Below, in pieces: positions 11,360 to 23,100 of a DNA stretch of 64,000 bases. The DNA is from Glandiceps talaboti. Its lineage: Eukaryota; Hemichordata; Enteropneusta; Spengelidae. Location of the stretch: positions 23,962,809 to 24,026,808 of the forward strand of contig NC_135563.1 of assembly GCF_964340395.1 (NCBI RefSeq), read 5' to 3'. The position numbers were made by a program, and so were the translations under genes. A model generated the notes under the pieces. That model was not told the DNA's origin. It ran no database searches and saw only the letters and a program-made list of their open reading frames with translations. Numbering within the stretch: position 1 is the stretch's first letter; each line of letters begins with the position of its first letter.

Positions 11360-13492
11360 TAATTAACACCGATGTCATGACTTTTATCGTTTTACTTAAT
11401 CCAATCGCATAGAAAAATTATGACATCATTGTTTAATAATAGACATGTACACTCTTTATTAAGATAAGGGTTTTGACATTAAAGGCCAGTAGTACATAGG
11501 ATTTAGAGTGGAAAAAGCTATCATCTCGTTCGGAGATGTAACTACTGTCGAACCATAAATCTTTGTCTGTTGAGCTATTTCCGGTGTGCTCGTGTGATAT
11601 CCAGTACAAGATTAACCTTGTATGTGGTGGTGTGTAGGATAGGCTGAACATTCACTACTGCATTTAGCGTGAAGAAGAGAATAACGAAATAGGTGTGAAT
11701 TCAACAAAGGTGACATTATTACCCCTATAATTGTTCAGCTCTTGACCTAATGGTTTTGTCACTACGATTCGAAGACGAGAAGTAACAAGCCTCACTTAGG
11801 TCACCTGTATTTTCGTTGGCTGAACGAAGAAAATATTATGTAAATAATCATTCATATGAAATAATCTGACTACTTCATGGTAGCTCTAATGTTGTCACTG
11901 AGGATTGCACCATGGGTGTCTGTGAGCTTGGTGTTACAAAATAACAGAAATAAAAAAAAAATTAAATTAGAAAGCTTTCATCATTCAATATTTAAAAAAA
12001 CTCTCATAGGTTTGTTATTTGTTACACCAGTGCCACAGGCACCACGCGCATAGCCATAAATTCAAATCATACATGTTAAGTCCGTAAGGTGAATAATATA
12101 ACATATGACGTATGGCGTTACGGCATTTCTGTGAGGCAAACGTCAACAACAAATTGATATCAAATAGATTAAATAAGTTTATTATATATTCATCATAATA
12201 TAAATCATTAAATAAATTCCTCAAACGAAATAAAAGATATACATGGCTCAATAAATCGTTTCATTTTTCCGTACACATACTTGCTCAGCTTATGTTAGTA
12301 CTGTATCAAAATTAGTAAATTTCTAACATCATATAAAATGGTAGATGGCAGTTTAGTGTATTATACACATCTCATGGTGTGTGGCAGTGTCAGTGTATGA
12401 GAAGAGACAAGTAACAAATATAGGTGTGAAATGAGTGAAACCTATTCCGGGAAATATGTCATTATTTACTGCCATTTCGATTTGACTGGTTTTGTCATTT
12501 TAGTTGTGATGAATTCCAGTCAAGTGATAGACTCATAAATTTGGATATTGTTTATTTCGATTATCCAGAATTGAAATAATTCAGTGACCTCTGAAATGAT
12601 ATCTCGAATTCAACAAAATCTCACTCTTGACTATAAAATCTCTTGTGATTGCGAAAATGAATTTTGCGAAAACCAATACGACAATACTTTTATTATTATA
12701 GTTTGTGCAACTGCCTAGGTTATTTTGATCATTCATGAGCAAAGGACAAACAGATGAACAAAGGAAGGAGTAAATTTGCCATTCGCAACCAGTATAATCC
12801 ATTGTCTACCACAGACCTTTATATATACAAACAACCATTAGTATTGGGAGGGCGCTGGCAAAGCCGACCAGTTAAAATTGATAAGAATATGAAATAGTGT
12901 GAAAATCTATGGTAACATGACGCAGACCCACTAGTATTGTATAATGGTTGAAGTACTCTATCAAAACGCTAACAAATGAAACATAAGTTCAGTTTGCTAG
13001 TCTTGTACAAGGACAGCATTTCACCTGAGGACCTCAGGTAAGCACTGCACCACTATTCTCTAGACCTAGATCCGTCTAGGTCATGACAAACGGTGATCAA
13101 CTTAAATATTAAAGTCATTACAAAGAAAGCAGGCGAAATATTAAGACTCACCGTTTTGTAAAATACAGTTTTACTCTATTATTGAAACAAAAATCCCACT
13201 TCTACGACATTTTGTAAAGACTACAAAAACACATATTTACAACTTTTGTCTTTCTAGAATTAGATGTTGGCACACACGGCAACATATGACAATTAGTAAC
13301 TGATAGGACGAAACACATTTCAACACAACTTTAAAAAAAGTATTACATAGCCTAGAGTTGTCACACTTGCACTTCAGCAGAAAGAGTCTGACAAAAGCTC
13401 ATAAAATTGAGGAAACAGCTTGGTGCACACATTGTCCGAAATTGCACATATTTATTTTGTACTCATACAGGTTGACGATAGCTTAATAAATA
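11360..13492. other. No gene recognised
   Basis: AT-rich spacer between the duplicated genes, downstream of copy B. Its right end includes the copy B 3' UTR. On the minus strand AATAAA lies at 13,456-13,451, 37 nt past the stop codon. Confidence 0.5.
13451..13456 (-). terminator. Candidate polyadenylation signal of copy B
   Basis: Plus-strand TTTATT gives AATAAA on the coding strand, 37 nt after the TAA at 13,493. The position is plausible for a short 3' UTR. Use is not proven. Confidence 0.4.
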
Positions 13493-14781
13493 TTACATTG
13501 AAGATGGAGAAAGAAAGTTCATTTCTGATCTTGATAAAAACTTTTCTTTTATACTTTGAGTTGAGTCTAAAGCTGTCTCATTGTTTTGGGGGTCAGGTGG
13601 GAGGGGTGTAGCATCCTCCTGATGGGGAAAGGATGTGTTTGATGTTGCAGTGAATCCCCTTTGAATAATTCGCTGTAGTAAATTTAGCTGCTTAGCTTCA
13701 TCTTGCTGTACACATACTTGTTCACTTGGAGGTTGATAGACTGGACCAACTCCAAATAGTCTCTTTCTGTCTGGTTGTAATTCCACTGGTACACAATTCA
13801 TATTTTCTCCTGACAACTCATGACGTGATCTAAAATGTTAAAACAACCAGAATTACTGCTTTTGTCATTTTATGCTGTTAGAGAATGAACTGCAAGATAT
13901 ATCTAGATATAAAAGTTATAGCACTTAGACTCTGCTATCTGTCTAGGCCCAGCCAACCAACCAACATACATGGCTCGACTTAGCCAAGTCTCTGGGCTAT
14001 AACTTATGGATAATTACCTTAATTTCAGCGATACTTTTGGCGAGGGGACCGGAGATTGTTCATCACTTGAGGCTGATGTAAAATCATCAACTGGCGGGAT
14101 TACTGAACCCCTTCTACTCCCTTCTTCATTATTGGTCAATTCCAACTCTGAAGTTTCATGCAGCGTCTCTGAAGTTATTTCAAATTCTTCTTCAAATGTC
14201 GGCAGTGGAACAAAGCTGCTGTTTCTGCGTCCCATCATTATATATTCCGTACTACCTGTAGTTTCATCATATATATCATTATCATAAACGTAGGCATCAC
14301 GTCCCATCACAAGTTCTCTATTCAGTTCCTTCAAGTACAACTCTCTCTGTTTTTCATCTTGGGGCAATGATTTTTTCATATCATGGATATTAGCATATGA
14401 AGAAGATCGTTTGGCAAAAGATTGTGTGGGTGTTGGAGTTGAGGTTGACGTTGAGGTTGAGGATGAGAAAGTCTTTTCACTTGTCAACCTCTGATTTCTT
14501 TTCTTTGCTAACTTCTGATCATCATTAGATACACTTCGTTCATATTTCCTTTCTGCTTCAGTACCTGTCTCCTCCATATGTTTATCAACGAGTGATTGGT
14601 ACTTGTGGGGGTGTTTTTTCATTAACCAGCCAAAGTCAAAAACCTGTTTCAGATATTGAGGGGAGGGTTCGTGGGATGGTGCTGCTTCAGTTATTTGGTA
14701 TCTTTCTGGCCTTGCTTGGAACTCAATGGAGGAGGATTTCAACATAGGAATGTCTGGACTGTCAAAATCAAACGAATCCAT
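13493..14781 (-). CDS. Unrecognised protein, tandem copy B (two coding exons, 366 aa)
   Basis: Coding exon 1 is 14,781-14,018 and exon 2 is 13,829-13,493 (TAA). The donor is TTAAG|GTAATT and the acceptor TTTTAG|ATCACG; the split codon AG|A restores phase 2 exactly as in copy A. An acceptor (TTTTTTCAG) again lies just upstream of the ATG. The first methionine of the longest open frame lies upstream of this acceptor and is unlikely to be used. The conserved blocks match copy A: FQAR.ERYQITEAAPSHEPS, VFDFGWLMKKHPHKYQ, SSSYANIHDMKKSLPQD, and the exon 2 segment from MNCVPVELQPD to KQLNLLQR. The linker carries a short Ser-Thr run, and the C-terminal third of exon 1 has diverged freely. Function unknown. 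Both copies end in LSPSSM, so the C terminus is under constraint or the copy is recent. Confidence 0.85.
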
Positions 14782-14885
14782 GGTGAGTCTGAAAAAAGAA
14801 ATATATATCAACATCTCCTGGCGAGTGATTTACTCACGAAACAGGCTTGTAGAGACGAAAAACCGACTTGATTTTCTTCTACCCT

Positions 14886-14888
<3 letters not shown>

Positions 14889-14924
<36 letters not shown>
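14889..14924. repeat. (TA)n microsatellite
   Basis: About 18 TA units, upstream of copy B. Confidence 0.95.
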
Positions 14925-14925
<1 letters not shown>

Positions 14926-14929
14926 TGTA

Positions 14930-15635
14930 ATAAAGTTATTTATAATATTATTAATCTTGGTATGGTTGCCCAAACATCAGGTGTATATCAATAGCATAAA
15001 CTGAACACTACCCATGATATTATGTTGCCCGGAAGATGGCCATGTATATCAATTGATGTCTAGGCAACTTCTTTCATATAGGCCAAGAATTGCATTAACA
15101 GAAACTAAAAACGTGGAATCATGGAAATAGACAACGCGATTTAGGTTACATAGTTGAGAATAGTTTACCCGGAATTGATACATTCTCACATTTTAAATAC
15201 TTTGACTTATTTTCGGACTTTTAACAAGTTGTTATTTTTCTATCCCCTTCAGGCCGTAATCTGTTCGTTCCCTAACACGGGGTGGGTGGGGGTAAAGCTA
15301 GCAACGGTTATCCTAATATTCCGACTTGTTTGGTCTCGTGACTGTTTTCAAATATCGTATACATGTCGTTAATGTTTAACATTCAACATTTTGAAGACAG
15401 TTGCAAAATAAAATTCCATCGTCTAACTTTTTTAAATGTACCTAGGCTATTTACCGATTATGCATAAGCTTATATGACTGCTATACACAGTTTCGAGTTT
15501 GTTTCGTTACGATATCATTTTATCAGACTGTGTTCATGCATGTCAAAATCAAATATTTAATATAGAAATGCAAGTAAACTGTGCAAATCTATCATCATAT
15601 CTGCAAACAATGGTATAGAGAACAGCATAATCATT

Positions 15636-15674
<39 letters not shown>

Positions 15675-16470
15675 AACAAATTAATGGCATTGTAAACTTA
15701 CTGTATAGGTTATCCAACATAGGATTTACATATAAAAATCTATAGAATTCACCTTTCGATGTTTTAGTTCAAGTGTAGAACCTGTTTATTAAATAAGCTG
15801 TCCGAGTGAACTTCACCTAATACCACGTTTCCCCTGATCATCAAGTTATCACCACAAAGGAAGCCGCGGTAGCCTACAATAGTAGGAAATGCAACTTGGC
15901 TCCGCGCAAATGTATAGAAGTAATGACATACCTAGTTGTACTTCCTTTACCACGTTACCAATGGCAACGGACGTCGGCTTACAATGGTAGGTATACTGTA
16001 TTATGACTATCGTTTTGTATGTGTTGAGATGCAAACACGTGTGATTTATTACTTGCGTAGGATCTAGGAGCATGATACGATGGTGATATAGCTTCTATCA
16101 GGACGCGAACATAGGACTATTCTATTCTAATGTATATGTGGGCCATGACCTGTTAAATAGTAGTCTATCTGGCGTTTGCTTTAAAATGTGTAAATGTTCA
16201 CGGCCCAGTTTGTTTGTCGGTTAAAAGCTCAAAATCAGATTGCAGCTACACTGTACTGCAACTATAAGTAAATCATATTATCGAAATGTAGAAAATGTAC
16301 TGGCCATGCATGGCCATGGACAAGACTAGTTCGACTGAACTATTCCCACGGTCCACATAATCGCTAACAGTTATATATGTACTTCTTGCATTCATTTTCT
16401 ATATTTGTATCATATGGACGTTCTTTGAAGACTTCGCTTATTTTGTTATCTGGTGAAATAAATGTAATTA
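14930..16470. other. Upstream flank of copy B; no coding gene seen
   Basis: Contains an (AAC)n array at 15,638-15,674 and probably the copy B promoter and 5' UTR exon (candidate minus-strand donor near 15,753). No protein-coding exon recognised. Confidence 0.4.
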
Positions 16471-16473
16471 ATT

Positions 16474-16740
16474 CATCCATCCATCCATCCATCCATCCAT
16501 TAACCCTTCCATCCAGTCAGCCAGTCAGCCAGCCAGCCGCCCGCCCACCCACCCACCCACCCACCCATCTACCTACCCCCTACCTCCCTCCCTCCCTCCC
16601 TCCCTCACTCACTCACTCACTCACTCACTCACTCACTCACTCACTCACTCACTCACTCACTCACTCACTCACTCACTCACTCACTCACTCACTCACTCAC
16701 TCATTCATTCATTCATTCATTCATTCATTCATTCATTCAT
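16474..16740 (+). repeat. Compound tetranucleotide microsatellite
   Basis: Successive blocks of ATCC, CAGT/CAGC, CCCA, CTAC, CTCC, CTCA (about 100 bp) and ATTC. Point changes convert one tetramer into the next, a typical slippage mosaic. The open frame through it encodes only repeated Ser/Leu/Thr/His/Pro peptides and is not a gene. Confidence 0.95.
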
Positions 16741-17023
16741 AAGTGGAGTCATGATGGGTGAATGGTTAGAGTGGCCGGCTTTGAATCTGCAGATTGCAGG
16801 TTCGAGCCCCGTCGCTGCCATTTGTTTCTGAATGGCTAAAATCCTTGGGCAAGGTTTGAACCACGATTGTGCCTCAGATAACCCAGCTGTATAATTGGGT
16901 ACCTGGTTATAGATTTAGGTCTATGCTAGGGATAATAATAACTCGACCCTCATGAAAAGAGGCATTATACCTATGGAGGGAGGGAGGTAGGGGGTAGGTA
17001 GATGGGTGGGTGGGTGGGTGGGC
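16543..17023. repeat. 49-bp inverted repeat enclosing microsatellite and SINE
   Basis: The right arm, 16,975-17,023, is GGAGGGAGGGAGGTAGGGGG continuing through TAGGTAGATGGG to a run of TGGG. The reverse complement (…CCCATCTACCTACCCCCTAC…) lies at about 16,543-16,598, with one extra CCCA unit. The two arms enclose the CTCA/ATTC arrays and the tRNA-like SINE. Confidence 0.85.
16741..16974 (+). mobile_element. tRNA-derived SINE
   Basis: The head reads like a tRNA gene with a Pol III box B (GGTTCGAGCCC, at 16,799-16,809) preceded by an A-box-like GGTTAGAGTGGCC stretch. A tRNA-unrelated body follows (ctgaatggctaaaatccttgg, then gtacctggtta). A diverged minus-strand copy lies at about 55,990-56,266 and shares ctgaatggctaaa(a/g)tcctt and gtacctggta. 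Two copies with a shared body make a SINE more likely than a tRNA gene. Confidence 0.75.
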
Positions 17024-18389
17024 GCAGTGAAACGATTGGGTGACGCAGTATTATAAACATAGCTTAGTACCGTGGTGACATTCACAGTGTAGGGCCTAGC
17101 AGAGATATTATGGGTCGATCAGTCAGGACGTCAGACAGCGAACAAAGGTTATAGCACAACAGAAAAATTGCACGTACGTACGTACATGCATATTTACGAA
17201 AATAAACGTCGACTTTCAGACAACGAAACGCAGAATTCACTGTACAAAGGTAAATTCACTATCTAGATATGGAGATAAACTTCCCAACTACACTTACACT
17301 GCACGTGTCCATTGATATGCAAGCTTAAGGTTGCAAGAAGACTGCTCACAATGACGACTGTGCCCTGGTTTTTGGCAATACTACTCATGTGACAAACAAT
17401 CGAGACCACGGACAGTTGCGAGACCTGACGAGAAATTGTGAGACTTACAACATTTTGAACGGAACCATTACGACGGTGGATCAGATAATAATCACGAACC
17501 ATTAATTTTTAATTTTAGAAAAACTTATTTGTCAGAAAAAAATATGCAGATTTGTTTGTAGTTTATTGATTGTAAATCAGTTGAAACATGGCGAATATTT
17601 TAGGTAGGTCGTTATTAAAAACATAATATGACGTTTTCCAGAAACATTTTACTATCTAATGATAACGAAAAACGCGGTATTGATTAAAAATTGTTACTAT
17701 TCACGACTACCAATTATGGTCGGCCCATCAATCCATGGTGATGGTAGGTCAAGTTGTTTTGCTTTGAATACTTGTATGGTGATCTACCGGTGCATTATTT
17801 TGTGATTTTATGCTGAACAGACATATTATCCTGCATACAACATGTACTTGACACAAGTGTGGCTTCTTTGTCTATGTGGACATAAATGTTGCCTGTATCT
17901 ACCTCAGACAAAGAAAATTGTTCTTTTTGTGTGTATATATCTACAGAGTAAACTACTACAGAAAGTACTCTTAAATACGAAAAAAAACTACTACGTAAAG
18001 TTTATCATCGATCAGTCCTGTAAGATTGATACATCAGGTTTATATTCATCTTCTAAAAGACACTGCTTTCTGCTAGTACGGAAAGATCTAAAAATTATCT
18101 TGAAATGTAATGTACATGGTCGATCTTGATTCTGGGCAGAAACAGCATCCCCATGGTAGCTAGTGGGGAGGGTGTGAGAGGGGTGTCTGTAAACACTTTT
18201 TTGAAAATAAGGACATGTAGGAGGCCATTTAGTGTCATAAATTTCAAACCATAAACATCATTGTCGAAAGCCATAGAGTACATGAAAATCGTCTTTAATA
18301 CCCAACTTTTACTCTCAATACATTATACAACTGTATGGTTATATTATCTACACTTTACTTATACAGAAATACTATTGGCATACACACAC
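17024..18389. other. No gene recognised
   Basis: AT-rich DNA with short unsupported open frames on both strands. Confidence 0.5.
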
Positions 18390-18635
18390 ATTCGCTTGGC
18401 TTTTGCAGATGATACTAAGGTATTCAGAGATATTTTTGTGAAAGACTGTGACAAGTTAAAGAGTGATATTAATAATATGTTCTACTGGACAGACAAGTCA
18501 TTGTTGAAATTTCACCCTGGAAAATATGGGTCTATGAGAATTGGTAGGACAAATGTGAGTGACAGATCGTACATGACGGGTCACGACAAGTATATTCTGA
18601 AGAAAAAAAAACTGTCAGAGGAAAAAGACGTTTGA
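18390..18635 (+). pseudogene. Reverse-transcriptase fragment of a non-LTR retrotransposon
   Basis: The frame from about 18,390 reads LAFADDTKVFRDI, then DCDKLKSDINNMFYWTDKS and LLKFHPGKYGSMRIGR. FADD is the RT catalytic motif C. The WT.KSLLKFHP.K...MRIGR stretch is the usual segment after it in CR1/jockey-like RTs (family assignment from memory). Only about 70 residues are recognisable. The upstream frame has no RT fingers or palm motifs and it ends in a Lys-rich tail, so this is a dead 5'-truncated fragment. Confidence 0.75.
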
Positions 18636-18860
18636 GTAGTAGAGTAGAGACACTAGAATCTCCCTTGTTACTACTATGTAACATGGGTCTTGTGATTTTG
18701 TACGTTACATTTACTCTTTACAATGTATTTCTTCTGGGTGTTTATTTTAAATTATTTTTTATTGATCTCTCTAACATCTAGTCTGGTTGCCAACTGTCGT
18801 CTAACCACATGTGAGTGAAGGTATAAATCGTAACGATACTGTGTAGGAACTAGACTATAA

Positions 18861-19529
18861 TAAGGGGAGAACCATTTGATTTCTGGGGGGGGGGGTATGG
18901 AGGAAGTAGGTATGGGAGCAAATTTTTTTCCAGTCAGAGTGACAGCAATTTTTTTCTACTGTCAGTCCTGCATCAATTTTTTTTTTCAAATGAAGTAGCA
19001 GTGCAAATTTTTTTTTTTAAATTAGTCATTAAGTTTGTAATGCGTTGTTCATACCAATACCACGTCACAATGGTTCACAGCTGTACCTCTAAATAACTTG
19101 TTCTGTGCAAGTAGAAGAATTAGCAGTTAGTATGATAGACGTCTGTCTACCAACCATACTTCTGCTACTTAAATTTATAAGAGATTTATATTTAAAGAAA
19201 CATTTATTGATTTTAACACGTTTATTGACTATATAGTGCATGCTTTAATGATAAGTGCTGGGAAAAAACAGGAATTTATACTTGTATTAAAAACATTTGA
19301 GGCGCCTATGGCGAAGCGCCGCCAAAGAATACATGAGAATAAGGTTTCCAAATTTACTCATTTCTGGTACATTGTGACAATTTTTTTTTTCACTTCTGTC
19401 TGTTATGACAATTTTTTCTCTCAAGCCATTACAGGATCAATTTTTTTTCTGGTTCACCTGGAAACAATTTTTTTTCTTCTCAAAATCCTCCATACCCCCC
19501 CCCCCAGAAATCAAATGGTTCTCCCCTAA
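18861..19529. mobile_element. 669-bp non-autonomous element with about 44-bp terminal inverted repeats
   Basis: The left end reads AGGGGAGAACCATTTGATTT then CTGGGG and a G run, then TATGGAGGA. The right end is its inverse (TCCTCCATACC, a C run, AGAAATCAAATGGTTCTCCC). The body has at least seven iterations of a short T-run preceded by CAA, ACA or GCAA (for example gacagcaattttttt, tgacaattttttt, ggatcaatttttttt). No ORF of interest. No clear target duplication. Confidence 0.8.
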
Positions 19530-20147
19530 GGCTTTAATACATCCATGGTTATATTAATCATTTTCTACTCTACTCAATTTCTGTTAACACACATGCCAGA
19601 ATTCTCGTATTCTTTATATAAAACTCTTGATTACATAGTATTCAATCAACCAATCTTTATTACATTTTGTACCCTACACACACTACCAGAGAGTGTGTAC
19701 AAATTTTGAAAAACAAAATGAAGTATGAAAGGTTCACAAATTGATAAAAAGTACGGTAGAGAATTCTCGTTATATATAAATGTTTGAGAACGATATCTCA
19801 ATTACTCGCTTACTTGTGGATTGATATAATATCTACTCTACGACAGCGTAGTCGTAGACCATGACTATCAATTTATACCACACTGACGAGGAAGAAATCA
19901 ATGTTCAACGGGGAGCATCTGTGTTTCTGTGTTTCCCAGCACAGCCTCCTTTCAAGCAAATATTTTGATATAACAAAATTCTCCTATATTTAACATTTTC
20001 GGTATATTTTTTTTCAAACTATTGATACTTAGATAATTTGTAAACATATATAGTGTTTTATAGTTTATTTTAAAAATAAATATACACTAATTGATATTCT
20101 AAGTCAGGTACTAAAGAATATAGCCTGCGAACGTGGACAAATTAAAC
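19530..20147. other. Promoter-side flank of the ARL gene
   Basis: A repeat fragment at about 19,640-19,740 (aatctttattacatttt, cacactaccagagagtgtg) matches the one at about 55,540-55,600. The rest is AT-rich with no recognisable TATA or CpG-rich promoter. Confidence 0.45.
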
Positions 20148-20156
20148 ATGGCGGCG
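20145..20156 (+). promoter_or_regulatory. TISU/YY1-like start-codon context of the ARL gene
   Basis: AACATGGCGGCG overlaps the start codon and fits SAASATGGCGGC at all but the first position. TISU elements serve as a YY1-bound core promoter and a start signal for very short 5' UTRs. Function here is inference. Confidence 0.4.
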
Positions 20157-23100
20157 GTGCTGGAGTGGTTCAAAAACTTGAGTACATCTAAGAAAGTAGT
20201 TGTTCTCGGAGCAGGTATTGTAACTGCGGCTGGCGTTATCCGTTATTTTCGAAAAATGGAAGAGGGTTCGTCAGAAGATGAATATGATGGGGGTTTTGAA
20301 GTAATACATACGGTGCGTATTAGCTTTACACTTGCAATGTGTAGTGTACACTGTTTACACTCGCTTTCGGTTTGTACTAAATTACTAGACTGGTATAACG
20401 CATTTGAAGCCCTACAAATTTGGAGTCACAAAACGTCCATGAGTGTGAACTTGAACAAATACATAGCCCCTTGTTCTATGTAAAATTCCGTGTTGTTGGG
20501 TGTCCCCAAAGGTTATTGCACTTTTATGTAGATTTTTTTTCTGGCTGGAATCACAATTGCACAAACATTCAAATTTCAATAAATTGAATAACATTTAGCA
20601 TAACAACGGCGCTCCCACTAAATGTATACTCCCATTGTAGGGCCTGATTGAACATGTGAAATAGAAAATTAACAGTTCTAACTGAGGTGTCGTTAACAAC
20701 ACTGTCGTCATGTTGTCCGCTCACCTGAGGCATGGAAGTATAGCCCACCCCTGAACTGAAGTATGGGCAGTGCATTTGTATACGTGTACGGTGTAGTACT
20801 GTCATCTTCCCCATGTATTGCGACCACAGTCCTGTACTGACCTTTATTGTGAATGATTTGTAATATTAGTGTAGCTAATTTGAAGGCAGTGTGATATTTT
20901 GATAAACAAGCTCAAATCCTTCTAGGAACCTAGCATTATATAAGGGACTGTAACTGCACATAACCTCAGACCACTAAAAAGACATAACAGTCCCTCTATA
21001 TATGCCCCATATGATATATCACTTATCAAGGACAGGAATCATGCCACCATACTTCAACTTCAAACACACCACATTGCAATATAATATTAATTAACCCTCT
21101 TATGTCAAGTTCATCTGAAAGATAATGGCTGTGGCAAGATTATGTGGTTACATTGATGAATTTTACACAAATTTTGTGAAAATGAAAAAAAAAATGTTTT
21201 AAATATAAAATTTTATGTCTAGATATGTTTCTCTGGTATGCACAAAGCACATTCATGTTATATTAAGTTGCTATTTTTTTAAAGGTGAAACTTGGAAATT
21301 TATTTATGTATTGTTGGTATGACATATGTTTGTTTCCATGGAAATGTAATTTGTCATATGGGAGAAGCATAAATGAATGTATAATGTTTACTATTGTTAT
21401 GTTCCCCTGGTACTTTGGTTTCCTCCTGCATTAACACTGAACCCATGTGGGATGGCCCTCACTGGACTTCTTGGGAGACAAGTGTTTATATACTTAAAGA
21501 ACTATCCAGTATAAATAAAGATTATTATTATATTATATTATATTATTATGTTGTCAGCTTGTAAATTGTGGAACATTTTGATTTACAGGGTGAAGAAGCA
21601 CTAGAGAAACGAGTACTTGTGGTAGGGCTAGATGGTGCTGGTAAAACTAGTATTCTGTCTTGTCTGGCTAATCAAGAAAATAAAGAAGAAACAAAACCTA
21701 CCGAAGGTTTCCATGTGATTGTGTTGCAAACACAAGGTGTAGCAGTCAATGTATGGGAAGGTGAGTTGAGTCATTGTATTTATTCATGTGTACCAGACCT
21801 ATGGCCACTGTTGTATGCTATACAGGTGTATATGTCTGTGGTGAATTTTTGCTTAGGTTATGGAATCTTGGTAACAAAGAGAATGGATTTGTTGTAACTG
21901 ACAAGTTCCCCATAAATTGTAGTATTGTACCATAGACCCTCCACAAATGTGGTTCTATGATTGTACCATAATTTTGCATAACTGTAGGGAATCCAGGCAG
22001 GTTTTACATATTTATTGCCCTTAGTGTGAACATTGTTATGTATTGCTGCATCATTCAAGACACTGTTAATTTACTTTCTTGTATAGAATTGTTCAGTTAG
22101 TAGACGTACTGGATAGATAAGTTATAGGACTCTGTACTTGAAATTAGGGGCACTAAATAAATGTCCACCAAAAGAGTGACAAGGTTGTCAGTTTGATATG
22201 TAATTGCATTTATGTTAGAGATTCTAACTCTAATGCTATCTAAAACCCAATCCTCACTATAACTCCCTAGCTTAGTACTAGTAGGTTATTTTTTGTACCA
22301 TCAGTTAGCCCAAAGACTTGGCTATCTGACTTGACATACTGGTTTCTATGAACTGCTTTGTCAAGTGAGATACTGAGATAGTCAAGTCTCTGGGCAACCT
22401 GTTAACTTTTCTATGCTCTTAGATACAAATTAGCTTATGTAGGGGTTCTAACTTGAGTCCAACCCTAACTGTAATTCCCTAGCTTTGAGATAAATATGTA
22501 TCTTTTGTATCATGAGTCCACAGAACTGCATCATTACCATTAAGATTATTAGTAAACCTCAAACAATAAGCTATGATCTGTCTGTGCATCCCATGGAGTG
22601 ATGGACACCAAGTTGAGTTAGTTCTTCATCGTAACCCCTAGAGTAGACTGTGTAAGATATGTCATATCTTTCTGCTCTCTTTGACCTTATTGTTGTGAGT
22701 GGTGGCTGGATTGGGCAGCCTGACCAGCTAAGACTAGCTTCATCCAAAGATTCAAACTATGAATATGACCTAATTGTGGACAGTTTCACTAAATATACAC
22801 TCAAAAATATATTTGACCAGCATGGTGCATTGTTACTGTACTCATGTTGGTGTTCAACATAAAGACAATGTGTGTCCTTTCCTTTGATTTCAGTTGGAGG
22901 CAAAGAGAATGTACGGTCATACTGGGAAAACTTTACCAAAGATACAGAAGTCTTACTTTATGTAGTAGATTCGACTGATGCTGAGAGATTTCCACTGGCT
23001 AGAGATGAACTAAAAAGATTGTTACAAGATGAAAAATTGATAGGTGTTCCTCTTGTTGTCGTTGCAAATAAACAGGTATGTTACTATGGAAACATGCATA

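Noticed and set aside
16377-16742. 121-codon frame rich in HPSI, PTH and SLTH repeats
   Set aside because: It is produced by tetranucleotide microsatellites and ends at the array edge.
16741-16820. Possible true tRNA gene
   Set aside because: A box B is present, but the cloverleaf is not convincing. The sequence continues into a body shared with a second copy at 56 kb, which fits a SINE.
20133-20147. Upstream GTG start adding five residues to the ARL protein
   Set aside because: ATG at 20,148 has a strong start context; GTG initiation is not expected in an animal nuclear gene.
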